A stretch of 64,000 nt of DNA from an uncultured Hymenobacter sp. (GTDB lineage: Bacteria; Bacteroidota; Bacteroidia; Cytophagales; Hymenobacteraceae). Under the pieces are notes generated by a model. That model was not told where the DNA came from and did no database searches. It was given only the letters and a program-made list of their open reading frames with translations. Location of the stretch: assembly GCA_913776615.1 (NCBI GenBank), contig CAJYPK010000019.1:141295-205294 (forward strand), written 5' to 3'. Position 1 is the stretch's first letter. Each line of letters opens with the position of its first letter. The position numbers were made by a program, and so were the translations under genes. Below are positions 7,698-16,312 of this stretch, one piece after another.

Positions 7698-8561
7698 ATG
7701 AGCACTACTTTGGTTTTTGGGGCCTCGGGCCAGTTGGGACAATGCCTGGCACACGTAGCCGGAGAGCGCGGGATGCAGGGCTTGGTTTTTCCGCCCGAAG
7801 CCCAGGCCAACATTTTGAATCCCGAGGGATTGCGCAGCTTATTTGAGCAGCACCGCCCGGCTTACGTCATCAACTGCGCAGCCTACACGGCCGTGGATAA
7901 GGCGGAGGATGAAGTAGCGCTAGCCCGCCAGGTAAACCGCGACGGTGTAGAGTACCTGGCCCGGCTGTGCGGTGAGTTTAGCACCACGCTCGTGCAGGTT
8001 TCGACCGATTTTGTATTCGCCGGCACCGGCAATCAGCCTCTCGTCGAGACCGACGAAGCCACGCCCATCAGCGTTTACGGCCTCACCAAGCTGGAGGGCG
8101 AGCAGGTGATTCCGGCGCTGACTAGTCAGTATTTTATCCTGCGTACCAGCTGGCTGTACTCCGAGTTTGCGGGCAATTTTGTGAAAACCATGCTCCGGCT
8201 GGGCCGCGAGCGCGACGAGCTACGCGTAATCTGGGACCAGGTGGGCACGCCCACCTACGCCATCGACCTGGCCGGCTGCATCCTGCACCTCATTGCCACG
8301 CAGAGCACCGCCTACGGCCTCTACCACTACAGCAACGAAGGCCTGACCTCGTGGTACGATTTTGCCACGGCCATTTTCGAGCTGAGTGGCCTGCCGACGA
8401 AAACAGTCCCCATCCGCACCGCCGAGTATCCTACCAAAGCCACCCGCCCGGCGTATTCGGTGATGGATAAAACCAAGGTGAAGCAGGCGTTGGGTATTAC
8501 CATCCCGCACTGGCGGGCGAGCTTGCAAACGTGCCTGGGGCGGCTTGCGCACCAGCACTAA
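7698..8561 (+). CDS. rfbD: dTDP-4-dehydrorhamnose reductase
   Basis: A 287-residue extended short-chain reductase. The Rossmann motif is GASGQLGQ (residues 8-15), followed by INCAAYTAVDKAEDE, VSTDFVFAG and the catalytic YGLTKLEGE (YxxxK). These are the conserved landmarks of RfbD/RmlD, the last enzyme of dTDP-L-rhamnose synthesis, which reduces dTDP-4-keto-rhamnose with NAD(P)H. The other rml genes are not in the window. A TAATTTGC box about 25 nt upstream may be its promoter. Confidence 0.92.
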   Translation: MSTTLVFGASGQLGQCLAHVAGERGMQGLVFPPEAQANILNPEGLRSLFEQHRPAYVINCAAYTAVDKAEDEVALARQVNRDGVEYLARLCGEFSTTLVQVSTDFVFAGTGNQPLVETDEATPISVYGLTKLEGEQVIPALTSQYFILRTSWLYSEFAGNFVKTMLRLGRERDELRVIWDQVGTPTYAIDLAGCILHLIATQSTAYGLYHYSNEGLTSWYDFATAIFELSGLPTKTVPIRTAEYPTKATRPAYSVMDKTKVKQALGITIPHWRASLQTCLGRLAHQH

Positions 8562-8890
8562 GTGTTTAGCATAGCTTTTTCTAGTTCAGGAGGTACCTCT
8601 CAGCGTGTCGCTAGGCCATTCGCTTAGTTATGGGGCTGTTTAGAAAGTCTTATCTCATTCTTTAAAGTCGGTCATGCTGAGCTTGCCGAAGCATCTTGCT
8701 CGCTTCGCTAAACGGCTTAATAATGAAACGAGCGAGATGCTTCGGCAAGCTCAGCATGACAATACTTATTTAGACTTGTTGCTTTTTACGCAGCTGGGAT
8801 AAACTGTTTTTTGAAAGACAAAACGTACTTGTTGATTGTGCTAACTACCTGTAGCGGCAGAGCTGTAGTAACAGCAAACGAATACTGTTG
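8562..8890. other. Intergenic region with a palindromic repeat
   Basis: This 329-nt gap between rfbD and the convergent MFS gene contains the palindrome at 8671-8760. A short stem (TAGTAACAG/CTGTTGCTA, 8871-8893) overlaps the MFS stop codon. No coding frame is convincing. Confidence 0.6.
8671..8760. repeat. GTCATGCTGAGC-type long palindrome
   Basis: A roughly 34-nt left arm beginning GTCATGCTGAGCTTGCCGAA and an inverted right arm ending in the complement match at about 31 of 34 positions, with a loop near 22 nt. The same core recurs at 30097 and 46650, always between genes. Confidence 0.75.
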
Positions 8891-10090
8891 CTATCGCTCA
8901 TAGCTGCGATGCACCAGCAGCGCCAGCGCCACTAGCGCCACACCCAAGGTGCACACGCCCAGCCAGCCAAAGTGCATCCAGACCAGCCCACCAACGCCGG
9001 AGCCGAGCGAACCGCCCGTAAAGTAGCCGGTCATGTACACCGTATTGAGGCGGCTGCGGGCCTCGGGACGCAGCGAGAAGACCAGTGTCTGGTTGGAAAT
9101 GTGGGCCGCCTGCACCCCGACGTCGAGCAGGATGACGCCGAGCACCAGCCCGACCAGGTAAGCCCCGCCCAGCCCCAGCCCGACGTAAGCCACCAGCGCA
9201 AGGATGATGCCTACCGTGATGGCAAAGCGCGGCCCCCGGGTATCGGCAACTTTGCCCGCCAGCGGGGCCGCCAGCGCGCCCATTGCCCCGATCAGCCCGA
9301 AAAAGCCCGCCACGTCGCTGCCGTAGTGATAGGCCGGCCCAGCCAGGTAAAACGCGAGGGTGGTCCAGAATACGCTGAAAGCCGCAAAAATGAGCCCGCC
9401 CACCAGCGCCGAGCGCCGCAGGGGGGCCAATTCCTGGGTGAGCGTGAGCAGTGATTGCATGAGCGAAGCGTAGGTGCCCCGGAAGGTCGGGCGGTCGCGG
9501 GGCAGGCGCCAGGCCAGCAGGGCGGCCAACGCCAGCATCAAGCCCGCCGCGCCGCCGAATACCGTGCGCCAGCCCAGGTGCGCGCCCACGTAGCCGCTGA
9601 CGGTGCGCGAGAGCAGAATGCCGATGAGCAAGCCGCTCATTACGCGGCCCACGATCCGGCCGCGGTCGGCCTCGGGGGCCAGCGTGGCGGCCATCGGCAG
9701 CAGCAGCTGCGGCACCGACGAGCAGAGGCCGATAAAGACGCTCGCCACCGCCAACAGCAGAAAGCTGGGGGCCACGGCCGCGGCCGTCAGGCAGAGGGCG
9801 GCGGCACCCAGCATCCAGAGGATGAGATTTTTGCGCTCCAATTTATCGCCCAGCGGTACTATCAGTACCATGCCCAGCGTGTAGCCCACCTGGGTGGCCG
9901 TGGCCAGCAAGCTGGCGCGGCTGTCGGAAATCGAAAAGCTATGGCCGATGGCCGCCAGGAGCGGTTGGTTGTAGTAAATATTGGCCACTACCAGCCCGCA
10001 GGTGAGGGCCATCAGCCACACCAGGGCCTCGCTGAGCCGGGGCTTGGCGGCTTGGTAAGTGGGTAATTCGGAAGTCAGTACGTCGGGCAT
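8891..10090 (-). CDS. MFS transporter (drug-resistance efflux type)
   Basis: The 399-residue protein is almost entirely hydrophobic with about 12 transmembrane segments. The first loop has IVPLGDKLERKNLILW, a variant of MFS motif A (GxLaDrxGrr), and residues 130-160 hold the GRIVGRVMSGLLIGILLSRTVSGYVG motif C-like stretch of drug/H+ antiporters. It probably exports a small molecule across the inner membrane. It follows the AraC regulator on the same strand with a 73-nt gap, so the two may be cotranscribed. Confidence 0.85.
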   Translation of the reverse strand: MPDVLTSELPTYQAAKPRLSEALVWLMALTCGLVVANIYYNQPLLAAIGHSFSISDSRASLLATATQVGYTLGMVLIVPLGDKLERKNLILWMLGAAALCLTAAAVAPSFLLLAVASVFIGLCSSVPQLLLPMAATLAPEADRGRIVGRVMSGLLIGILLSRTVSGYVGAHLGWRTVFGGAAGLMLALAALLAWRLPRDRPTFRGTYASLMQSLLTLTQELAPLRRSALVGGLIFAAFSVFWTTLAFYLAGPAYHYGSDVAGFFGLIGAMGALAAPLAGKVADTRGPRFAITVGIILALVAYVGLGLGGAYLVGLVLGVILLDVGVQAAHISNQTLVFSLRPEARSRLNTVYMTGYFTGGSLGSGVGGLVWMHFGWLGVCTLGVALVALALLVHRSYER

Positions 10091-10163
10091 GGGAGGTAAA
10101 ACCAGCCACCATCCTCGAAAGTTGCGCCCGTATTTAGAAACACGTAGCTCAACAGGAGCGCGG

Positions 10164-11090
10164 CTACTGCTTTTTGTAGGCGCCGGGCGTCATGCCTTCG
10201 TATTTTTTAAAGAGTGCCTGGAAATACGACAGGTTGTTGAACCCGGCCCGCAGGCAGACGTCGGCCACGCTGAGCAGCGGCTGGCGTAGCAGGCGCTTAG
10301 CTTCGGCCAGCCGCTCGCGCACGATGTACTCGACGGGCGTGAGGCCAAACTCGCGCTTGAACAACCGGAAAAACGTGGCCTTGCTCATGCAGGCCAGCTC
10401 GCTCAGCTGCTCCACCGACAACTTATCGGCCAAATGGTCCTTGATGTGCTGCACGACTGCCGCGAAGCGGTGCGTGGTAAGGTGCCGGGCGTAATCCTGA
10501 AAAATCAGCTCGCGGGCCTGGGTTTGCATGAGGCGCACCAGCAGTTCTTGGAGGGTGAAGCCAGCCAGCACATCCTTGGCGGCATCGGTGGTGCGCGATA
10601 CGGCCACCAGGCGCTCCAGCGTACCCGTGAGCTCGGGGGTGTTGGTGAGGTGGGCATAGTCGGGGCCCGCCAGCGCCCAGGGCGCGTGGGCCTCGGCGCG
10701 GGGATAGCGTTCATTCAGTAAGTCAACGGTTTGGCGAATGGTGTCGGGCGCGATGGCCACCGCCAGGCACTGCGTGGGCTGGCCCGGGCACGCCTCGGGG
10801 AAGTCGATTTCCATCAGCTCATCCTCGCCCACCACCACCGTTTCGCCGGGCAGGTAATCGAAGGCCGGGCGGTCGGGAAGGTGCATCACCTTTTTACCCC
10901 GCAGCATGGTGGTGAGGGCCAGCCCGTCGAGGCGTAAGGGTACCCGGTGGGCCGCCTGGTGCGTCTCGAAAATAGTGAGCTCGAAGGCGTCGAGGGCGAA
11001 TACCGTGCGGTTTTCAACCAAGGAGTGCAGCCGGTTGAGCGCCAAAGGGGGCACGGCGGCGGGGAGATGAACGCGGGTGGGCATGGACAT
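10164..11090 (-). CDS. AraC family transcriptional regulator
   Basis: The 308-residue protein has an N-terminal AraC_N-type cupin region (VFALDAFELTIFETHQAAHRVPL, then YLPGETVVVGEDELMEID) and a C-terminal double helix-turn-helix (LAEKLS-type LADKLSVEQLSELACMSKATFFRLFKREFG and LLSVADVCLRAGFNNLSYFQALFKKYEG). This matches regulators often divergent from dehydrogenases. It is divergent from the aldehyde dehydrogenase, and a pair of TGCGAC repeats 21 bp apart lies in the shared intergenic region. The inducer is unknown; an aldehyde or alcohol is a reasonable guess from context. Confidence 0.88.
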   Translation of the reverse strand: MSMPTRVHLPAAVPPLALNRLHSLVENRTVFALDAFELTIFETHQAAHRVPLRLDGLALTTMLRGKKVMHLPDRPAFDYLPGETVVVGEDELMEIDFPEACPGQPTQCLAVAIAPDTIRQTVDLLNERYPRAEAHAPWALAGPDYAHLTNTPELTGTLERLVAVSRTTDAAKDVLAGFTLQELLVRLMQTQARELIFQDYARHLTTHRFAAVVQHIKDHLADKLSVEQLSELACMSKATFFRLFKREFGLTPVEYIVRERLAEAKRLLRQPLLSVADVCLRAGFNNLSYFQALFKKYEGMTPGAYKKQ

Positions 11091-11170
11091 AGGCTGGGAG
11101 GAGAGGCCGGATCACACTTTTTTCGCCGGTACTATCGTGTTGAGTAAGCACTTACTAACATCGACGCAAG

Positions 11171-11199
11171 TTGCGACAATTCCCGCATTTTCTGCGACG
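11171..11199. promoter_or_regulatory. Candidate AraC-family operator (direct repeats)
   Basis: TTGCGACA (11171-11178) and CTGCGACG (11192-11199) are direct repeats spaced 21 bp centre to centre, two helical turns, as in araI1/I2-type sites. They lie between the divergent regulator and aldehyde dehydrogenase genes, about 30 nt upstream of a CACCTTTG -7-like box at 11230. Confidence 0.45.
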
Positions 11200-11277
11200 A
11201 TACCACAATCAGTGAACCTCGGGGGTGGGCCACCTTTGTCGCGTTCTCCCACCTAGCTCCATTTTTCCCTTTTCGTC

Positions 11278-12807
11278 ATGGCAGAAACGCTTGAAGCACC
11301 CACCACCCTGGTGGCCCGGCCCCAGTTTAAGTCGCACTACGACAATTTCATCGGGGGCAAATGGGTGGCCCCGGTCAAGGGCCAGTATTTTGACAACCCG
11401 TCGCCCATCGACGGCAAGAATTTTACGAAGGTCGCCCGCTCGACTAAGGAGGATATCGACCTGGCGCTCGACGCCGCGCACGCCGCCTTCCAGACCTGGA
11501 GCAAAACCTCGGCCACCGAGCGCAGCAACATTCTCCAGAAAATCGCCAACCGCATCGAAGAAAACCTGCCCATGCTGGCGGCCGTGGAGTGCGTGGAAAA
11601 TGGCAAAGCCATCCGCGAAACCACCTATGCCGACCTGCCGCTGGTGGTCGATCACTTTCGCTATTTCGCCAGCGTAATCCGGGCCGAGGAAGGCAACGCT
11701 ACCGAGCTGAATGCCACCACCGTTTCGCTCAATATCAACGAGCCGCTGGGGGTGGTCGGTCAGATTATCCCTTGGAATTTCCCGCTGCTGATGGCCACCT
11801 GGAAGCTCGCCCCGGCGATGGCCGCCGGCTGCACCGTAGTGATGAAGCCCGCCGAGCAAACGCCCGCCAGCATCATGGTGCTGATGGAGCTGCTCGAAGA
11901 CCTCATTCCGGCCGGTGTGGTCAACGTGGTCAACGGCTTCGGCCTCGAAGCGGGCAAGCCGCTGGCCTCGTCGCCGCGCATTCAGAAGGCCAGCTTCACG
12001 GGCGAGACTACCACCGGCCGCCTCATCATGCAGTACGCCGCCGAAAACCTCATCCCGGTGACGATGGAGCTGGGCGGCAAGTCGCCCAACATCTTCTTCA
12101 AAAGCGTACTCGATGCCGACGACGATTTTCTCGACAAGGCCATCGAAGGTGCGGTGATGTTTGCCCTGAACCAGGGCGAGATCTGCACCTGCCCCTCGCG
12201 CATGCTCGTGCACGAAGACATTTACGACGAATTCATTGCCCGGGTCATCGAGCGGGTAAAAGCCATCAAGCTCGGCAATCCGCTCGACATGAGCACGATG
12301 ATGGGCGCCCAGGCCAGCAACGACCAGTACGAGAAAATCCTGAGCTACCTCGAAATCGGCAAGGCCGAAGGGGCCGAAGTGCTCGTGGGCGGCGAGGCCT
12401 ACACCCAGCCCGACGGCGCGCTGGGGGAGGGGTACTACATCCAGCCCACCATGTTCCGGGGGCACAATAAAATGCGCATTTTCCAGGAGGAAATCTTCGG
12501 CCCGGTGGTATCCGTCACCACCTTCAAAACGGTTGAGGAAGCCATCGCCATCGCCAACGACACGCTCTACGGCCTCGGCGCGGGCGTGTGGACGCGCGAC
12601 GCCCACGAGCTGTACCAGGTGCCCCGCGCCATCCAGGCCGGCCGCGTGTGGGTCAACTGCTACCACGACTACCCGGCCGGTGCGCCCTTCGGCGGCTACA
12701 AAGCCTCCGGCTTCGGCCGCGAAAACCACAAAATGATGCTGGCCCACTACCGCCAGAATAAAAACATGCTCATCAGCTACAGCGAAAAGCCCCTGGGTTT
12801 TTTCTAA
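11278..12807 (+). CDS. NAD(P)-dependent aldehyde dehydrogenase (AldB/ExaC type)
   Basis: At 509 residues this is a full-length ALDH. Landmarks are the cofactor-binding IIPWNFPLL (about 161-169), [10 protein letters not shown], the general base in ELGGKSPN (Glu about 264) and the nucleophile in [11 protein letters not shown] (Cys about 303). The GEICTCPSR version, with its second Cys, is shared with E. coli AldB and Pseudomonas ExaC, which oxidise acetaldehyde and similar short aldehydes to acids. Divergent AraC regulator and downstream DUF779 gene support an inducible aldehyde-detoxification or alcohol-oxidation locus. ATG 11278 gives the standard N-terminus. Confidence 0.93.
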   Translation: MAETLEAPTTLVARPQFKSHYDNFIGGKWVAPVKGQYFDNPSPIDGKNFTKVARSTKEDIDLALDAAHAAFQTWSKTSATERSNILQKIANRIEENLPMLAAVECVENGKAIRETTYADLPLVVDHFRYFASVIRAEEGNATELNATTVSLNINEPLGVVGQIIPWNFPLLMATWKLAPAMAAGCTVVMKPAEQTPASIMVLMELLEDLIPAGVVNVVNGFGLEAGKPLASSPRIQKASFTGETTTGRLIMQYAAENLIPVTMELGGKSPNIFFKSVLDADDDFLDKAIEGAVMFALNQGEICTCPSRMLVHEDIYDEFIARVIERVKAIKLGNPLDMSTMMGAQASNDQYEKILSYLEIGKAEGAEVLVGGEAYTQPDGALGEGYYIQPTMFRGHNKMRIFQEEIFGPVVSVTTFKTVEEAIAIANDTLYGLGAGVWTRDAHELYQVPRAIQAGRVWVNCYHDYPAGAPFGGYKASGFGRENHKMMLAHYRQNKNMLISYSEKPLGFF

Positions 12808-12812
12808 AGAAT

Positions 12813-12834
12813 GTAGGGTAAGCTTCAGCTTGCC
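12813..12834 (+). repeat. Single REP-like hairpin after the aldehyde dehydrogenase gene
   Basis: Head GTAG (12813-12816) followed by stem GGTAAGC, loop TTCA, stem GCTTGCC (12817-12834, with one G-T pair). It begins 5 nt after the ALDH stop codon. A partial inverted partner is not clear. Confidence 0.65.
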
Positions 12835-12884
12835 CCGCGCCCGGCCGAACCACCCAAGGCAAGCCCCAACTCGCCCCACGCAAC

Positions 12885-12917
12885 AGGCTACCGCTGACCA
12901 AACCAGCGGTAGCCTTT
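12885..12917 (+). terminator. Rho-independent terminator of the aldehyde dehydrogenase gene
   Basis: A 12-bp stem AGGCTACCGCTG/CAGCGGTAGCCT with a 7-nt loop is followed by a short T-run (TT TCG). It separates ALDH from the downstream secreted-protein gene. Confidence 0.7.
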
Positions 12918-12971
12918 CGTGCAACCATCAGCGTCAAAAAGGGTACCTATCTACCATAGCATACTTCTCCT

Positions 12972-13403
12972 ATGAACCAGCTAGTACCCGGCCCAGCCCT
13001 CTTACTGCTAACTACCCTAAGCGCCCACGCCCAGCTCCTGCCCGTACCCAACGTGCGCAACCCCGACTGGGTACAAACGGATACCAAGCTCGGCTTCCGC
13101 CCCAGCCGCCCCGATTCGCTACCCGGCAGCCGCGACCGCATGCCCATTGCCGACCCCAGCCGCGGCACTGCCGCCCGCATACCCAACGCGCAACGGAGAA
13201 ACCTGCTGAACATCGGTAACACGTACCGCTACTGGGATGCCGACCGCCGGCTGACCTACGAGTGGCAGGCCCGCTCCGGCAGCGCCGCCCCCGATAGCAC
13301 CGTGACGGTGTATCAGCAAGCTACCGGCGCCACCTTTACCTACCGTCGGCGCGTAGCCCCGCCCACCGTGCAGGGGCAGCTCTTGCTAGGTCCGTCCAGA
13401 TAA
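12972..13403 (+). CDS. Hypothetical exported protein (143 aa)
   Basis: The N-terminus MNQLVPGPALLLLTTLSAHAQ is a signal peptide. The mature part is rich in Pro, Arg and Asp and has no motif I recognise; the last 60 residues (YRYWDADRRLTYEWQARSGS to the end) look folded and beta-rich. It sits between ALDH and the DUF779 gene on the same strand, 12 nt upstream of the latter, so it may be cotranscribed with DUF779. Function unknown. Confidence 0.6.
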   Translation: MNQLVPGPALLLLTTLSAHAQLLPVPNVRNPDWVQTDTKLGFRPSRPDSLPGSRDRMPIADPSRGTAARIPNAQRRNLLNIGNTYRYWDADRRLTYEWQARSGSAAPDSTVTVYQQATGATFTYRRRVAPPTVQGQLLLGPSR

Positions 13404-13415
13404 TAATTCTTCATC

Positions 13416-13808
13416 ATGTCTACTCCCCGCGTACTCAGCACGACCGCCGCCGAGGCCACCATCGACCTGCTCCGCGAGGAGCACGGCCCGCTCATGTTTC
13501 ACCAGAGCGGGGGCTGCTGCGACGGCTCCTCGCCCATGTGCTTTGCCAAGGGTGAGTTTCGGGTGGGGGCCAACGACGTGTGGCTGGGGCAAATTCACGG
13601 CTGCGATTTCTTTATGAGCGCCAGCCAGTTCGACTATTGGAAACACACCCAGCTGACAGTGGACGTGGTGAAGGGCCGGGGCGCCAGCTTCTCGCTCGAA
13701 ATTCCGCTGGGCGTGCGGTTTCTCATTCGCTCGCGGCTGTTCACGGCGGAAGAGGAGCAAAATCTGGTTCCGGTGCTGGACGGCGAAACCGCGCTGGCCA
13801 ACGGCTAG
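13416..13808 (+). CDS. DUF779 domain-containing protein
   Basis: The 130-residue product has the DUF779 core: EHGPLMFHQSGGCCDGSSPMCF (residues about 21-42), IHGCDFFMSASQFDYWKHTQL and SLEIPLGVRFLIRSRLFT. The cysteine-rich SGGCCDG motif could bind a metal. In other bacteria, for example Mycobacterium Rv0458-Rv0459, this family is encoded beside an aldehyde dehydrogenase, and here it lies in the same locus. Its role is unknown; a supporting function in aldehyde or alcohol oxidation is inferred only from recurring neighbourhood. Confidence 0.88.
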   Translation: MSTPRVLSTTAAEATIDLLREEHGPLMFHQSGGCCDGSSPMCFAKGEFRVGANDVWLGQIHGCDFFMSASQFDYWKHTQLTVDVVKGRGASFSLEIPLGVRFLIRSRLFTAEEEQNLVPVLDGETALANG

Positions 13809-13810
13809 GG

Positions 13811-16312
13811 CTACAGCTCGCGCACCAGCACCCGGATATCCACGGTGCGGCCGCGGTCGTCGGCGCACGAAATCTTGACTTCGCCGGGCGGCGGGCGGAA
13901 GAACACGCGGGCCGTGGGCGGGGCCGTTTTCAGAAATTGGTCGTTGACGTACCAGTGCACCTGGCGCACCTCGCCGGCCGCCGCGCAGCTGAGTAGCAGC
14001 TGTTGCTTTTCCCCGGCGTTGAGGACGTATTCGGCGTGGGCCGCCGGCGAGGTAATGGCGAGCAGCGGCGCGGCGTCGGAGCTCGTCGGGCCGTCGGCCT
14101 CCGTACCGTGCACGAGGCGGCAGGCCGGGTTGTGCGGGGGCAGGCGGCGCGCCGGCAAACCCTGCGCCTCGCGGAAAGCCAGCACCTCGGGCCGCAGATT
14201 GGCGAACAGCTCGCGGCGGTAGCCGCTGGCCGGCGCGCAGGCGCGGCAGTAGCTGTACTGGCCGTCGGCCGAGAGCAGCGCCTCGCGCAAATGCTGGCAG
14301 CGCCGGCTGCCCGAGGTACCGGGGAGGTAATAATCGAGCAGCTGATTGGGGCAGCTTTCGCCGGGTACCTGCCCGGTTTCGGCGCACACCAGCCGGAAAT
14401 CAAGGCTGGCCGGCGGGGCAAACCATTCGGATTTACCGTTATAAGCCAAGGCGTTGAATAAATCGAACAGCAGCGGCGAGGCAATGTCGGCCCCCGTGAG
14501 GGCCGGGCTGCCCTGGCCGTTGAAATTACCCAGCCACACCCCGATGGTGTACTGCCGGTTGTAGCCGATGCTCCAGGCGTCGCGGCGGCCGTAGCTGGTG
14601 CCGGTTTTCCAGGCAATGCGCGGCAGGTGGCGGCTGCTGGCCGCATCGACGGGCAAATCGGGCCGGGTGCGCTGGGCCAGAATGTCGGTGAGCAAATAGG
14701 CGGCGGCCGGGCTGAGTAAAGTAACCCCAAGCTCCGGCTTGGGGCGGCGTGTGGGGGCATTTGCCAAGCGATTCACCAAGCCGGAGCTTGGGGTTACCTC
14801 ATTCCGAGAAGGCAAAGTCCCTTGCCAGGTAAGTGCCGGGGCCGCGTACCGCCCCTCGTTAGCCAGCGCGCTGTACAGTCCGGTCAATTCTTCCAGCGTA
14901 GCGCCGCAGCCACCTAGAATGGTACTCAACCCCAGCCGGGGCGCATCGTGGGCCACCTGCCGAAAACCCGCCTGCCGCAGCGTGCCCGTGAAATTATCCA
15001 CCCCAACTTCCGCCAGCACGCGCACGGCCGGAATGTTGAGCGAATAGGTGAGGGCGCGCTCCACCGTCACCTCACCCTGGCAGTGCTTGTCGAAATTCTC
15101 GGGCCGAAAGCCTTGGAAATTAGTCGGTACGTCGGGCAGCACGGTCTTCGGTGTAGCCAGGCCCCGGTCGAAGGCCAGCCCGTAGAGCAGCGGCTTGAGC
15201 GTAGAGCCCGGCGAGCGCACGGCCTGCACGCCATCGACCTGCCCCTGCGCGCTGGCATCCGCAAAATCGACCGAGCCCACGTAGGCCTCCACGGCGTGCG
15301 TCTTATTATTAACGACTAATACGGCGGCCTGCGTAATGCCCAGCGTGGCCAGCCGGCGGGCGTAATTACGGGCCAGGTCCTCGGCCTTGGCCTGCACCGC
15401 TGGGCGCAAGGTGCTGCGAATGAGTGCCTCGCCCGGCTGCGCTCGTACCAGCCGCCGCGCCAGGTGCGGGGCTAGGGTAGGAGCGGGGTGCCGCTGGGCA
15501 TCGAGCGGCTCCAGCAGGGCATCGGCGATGTCTTGGGTGGGGAAAAGCTTTTCGCGCTGAAAGTAGCGCAGCCAGCGGTTGCGCTCGCGCAAAATCTCGG
15601 GGTTATTTTTCCCCACTACCAGCCCGCCCGGCCGATTCGGAATGATGGCCAGCGTCACGGTCTGGGCCAGCGAGAGGTAATCGGGCGGCTGCTGAAAGTA
15701 GAGTAGCGCTGCCGACTTCACGCCCTCGATGTTGGAGCCGTAGGGCACCAGATTGAGGTACAGTTGCAGGATTTCCACCTTGCTCAGATGCGCTTCGAGC
15801 TGCACGGCTCGTAGCATTTCGCGCAGCTTATTGCCCACGGTGCGCTCCTTGGGCTCCAGCAGCCGGGCCACCTGCATGGTAATGGTGCTGGCCCCGGTAG
15901 TGCGGCCCTGCCCCAAGGTATTGCGAGTGGCCGCTAGTACGATAGCGAAGGGGTTAACTCCGAAGTGATACCGGAAATATCGGTCTTCCTTCTCAATAAT
16001 AGCGGTTTGCAGCGCCGGGGTAATTTCGGTCAGCTCGGTTTTCATCCGCCATTTCTGCGTCGGATTAAGGTAGGCGTGCAGCACGGTGCCGTCGGCGGCC
16101 AGCACCAGCGGCGAATACTGCGGGGCCAGCGGCAGGGGCCAGAGGCGGTCGGCGACGAAAGCCAGGGCTACTATGGCAAGGGTTCCGACTAAAAAGTACC
16201 GCACCGCCGGGCTGCGGGAGTGAGCGTAGCGCGCCGCCCACGCCAGGGCCGCCCGGCTCCAACGGCTCGCGGCGTCCGCCCGCGCAGCCCAGCGGCGCGG
16301 TAGGTTAGACAT
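13811..16312 (-). CDS. pbpC: Penicillin-binding protein 1C
   Basis: The 833-residue protein has an N-terminal membrane anchor (about 38-58), a GT51 transglycosylase domain (IIEKEDRYFRYHFGVNP; GASTITMQVARLL), a transpeptidase domain with SPGSTLKPL (catalytic Ser about 370), SLN, and KTGTSYG (about 569-575), and a C-terminal PBP1C-type beta domain. It polymerises and crosslinks peptidoglycan in the periplasm. Its ATG overlaps the birA stop by 8 nt, suggesting translational coupling. Residues about 506-531 (VTPSSGLVN to PKPELGVT), between the second and third transpeptidase motifs, are encoded by a REP-like inverted pair, so they are probably an acquired insertion. Confidence 0.93.
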   Translation of the reverse strand: MSNLPRRWAARADAASRWSRAALAWAARYAHSRSPAVRYFLVGTLAIVALAFVADRLWPLPLAPQYSPLVLAADGTVLHAYLNPTQKWRMKTELTEITPALQTAIIEKEDRYFRYHFGVNPFAIVLAATRNTLGQGRTTGASTITMQVARLLEPKERTVGNKLREMLRAVQLEAHLSKVEILQLYLNLVPYGSNIEGVKSAALLYFQQPPDYLSLAQTVTLAIIPNRPGGLVVGKNNPEILRERNRWLRYFQREKLFPTQDIADALLEPLDAQRHPAPTLAPHLARRLVRAQPGEALIRSTLRPAVQAKAEDLARNYARRLATLGITQAAVLVVNNKTHAVEAYVGSVDFADASAQGQVDGVQAVRSPGSTLKPLLYGLAFDRGLATPKTVLPDVPTNFQGFRPENFDKHCQGEVTVERALTYSLNIPAVRVLAEVGVDNFTGTLRQAGFRQVAHDAPRLGLSTILGGCGATLEELTGLYSALANEGRYAAPALTWQGTLPSRNEVTPSSGLVNRLANAPTRRPKPELGVTLLSPAAAYLLTDILAQRTRPDLPVDAASSRHLPRIAWKTGTSYGRRDAWSIGYNRQYTIGVWLGNFNGQGSPALTGADIASPLLFDLFNALAYNGKSEWFAPPASLDFRLVCAETGQVPGESCPNQLLDYYLPGTSGSRRCQHLREALLSADGQYSYCRACAPASGYRRELFANLRPEVLAFREAQGLPARRLPPHNPACRLVHGTEADGPTSSDAAPLLAITSPAAHAEYVLNAGEKQQLLLSCAAAGEVRQVHWYVNDQFLKTAPPTARVFFRPPPGEVKISCADDRGRTVDIRVLVREL
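14721..14797. repeat. REP-like inverted pair inside pbpC
   Basis: A 22-bp perfect arm at 14721-14742 (starting GTAACCCCAAGCTCCGGCTT) is repeated inverted at 14776-14797. Each arm contains its own hairpin, CCCCAAGC-TCCG-GCTTGGGG on the left side, behind head GTAA. It is the same family as the repeat cluster at 26251, yet the pbpC frame stays open through it. Confidence 0.85.

Noticed and set aside
11209..12924. 571-codon open frame on the minus strand across the aldehyde dehydrogenase gene
   Set aside because: It mirrors the codon structure of the GC-rich ALDH gene, has no recognisable domain and a composition of His/Gly/Ala repeats typical of antisense frames.
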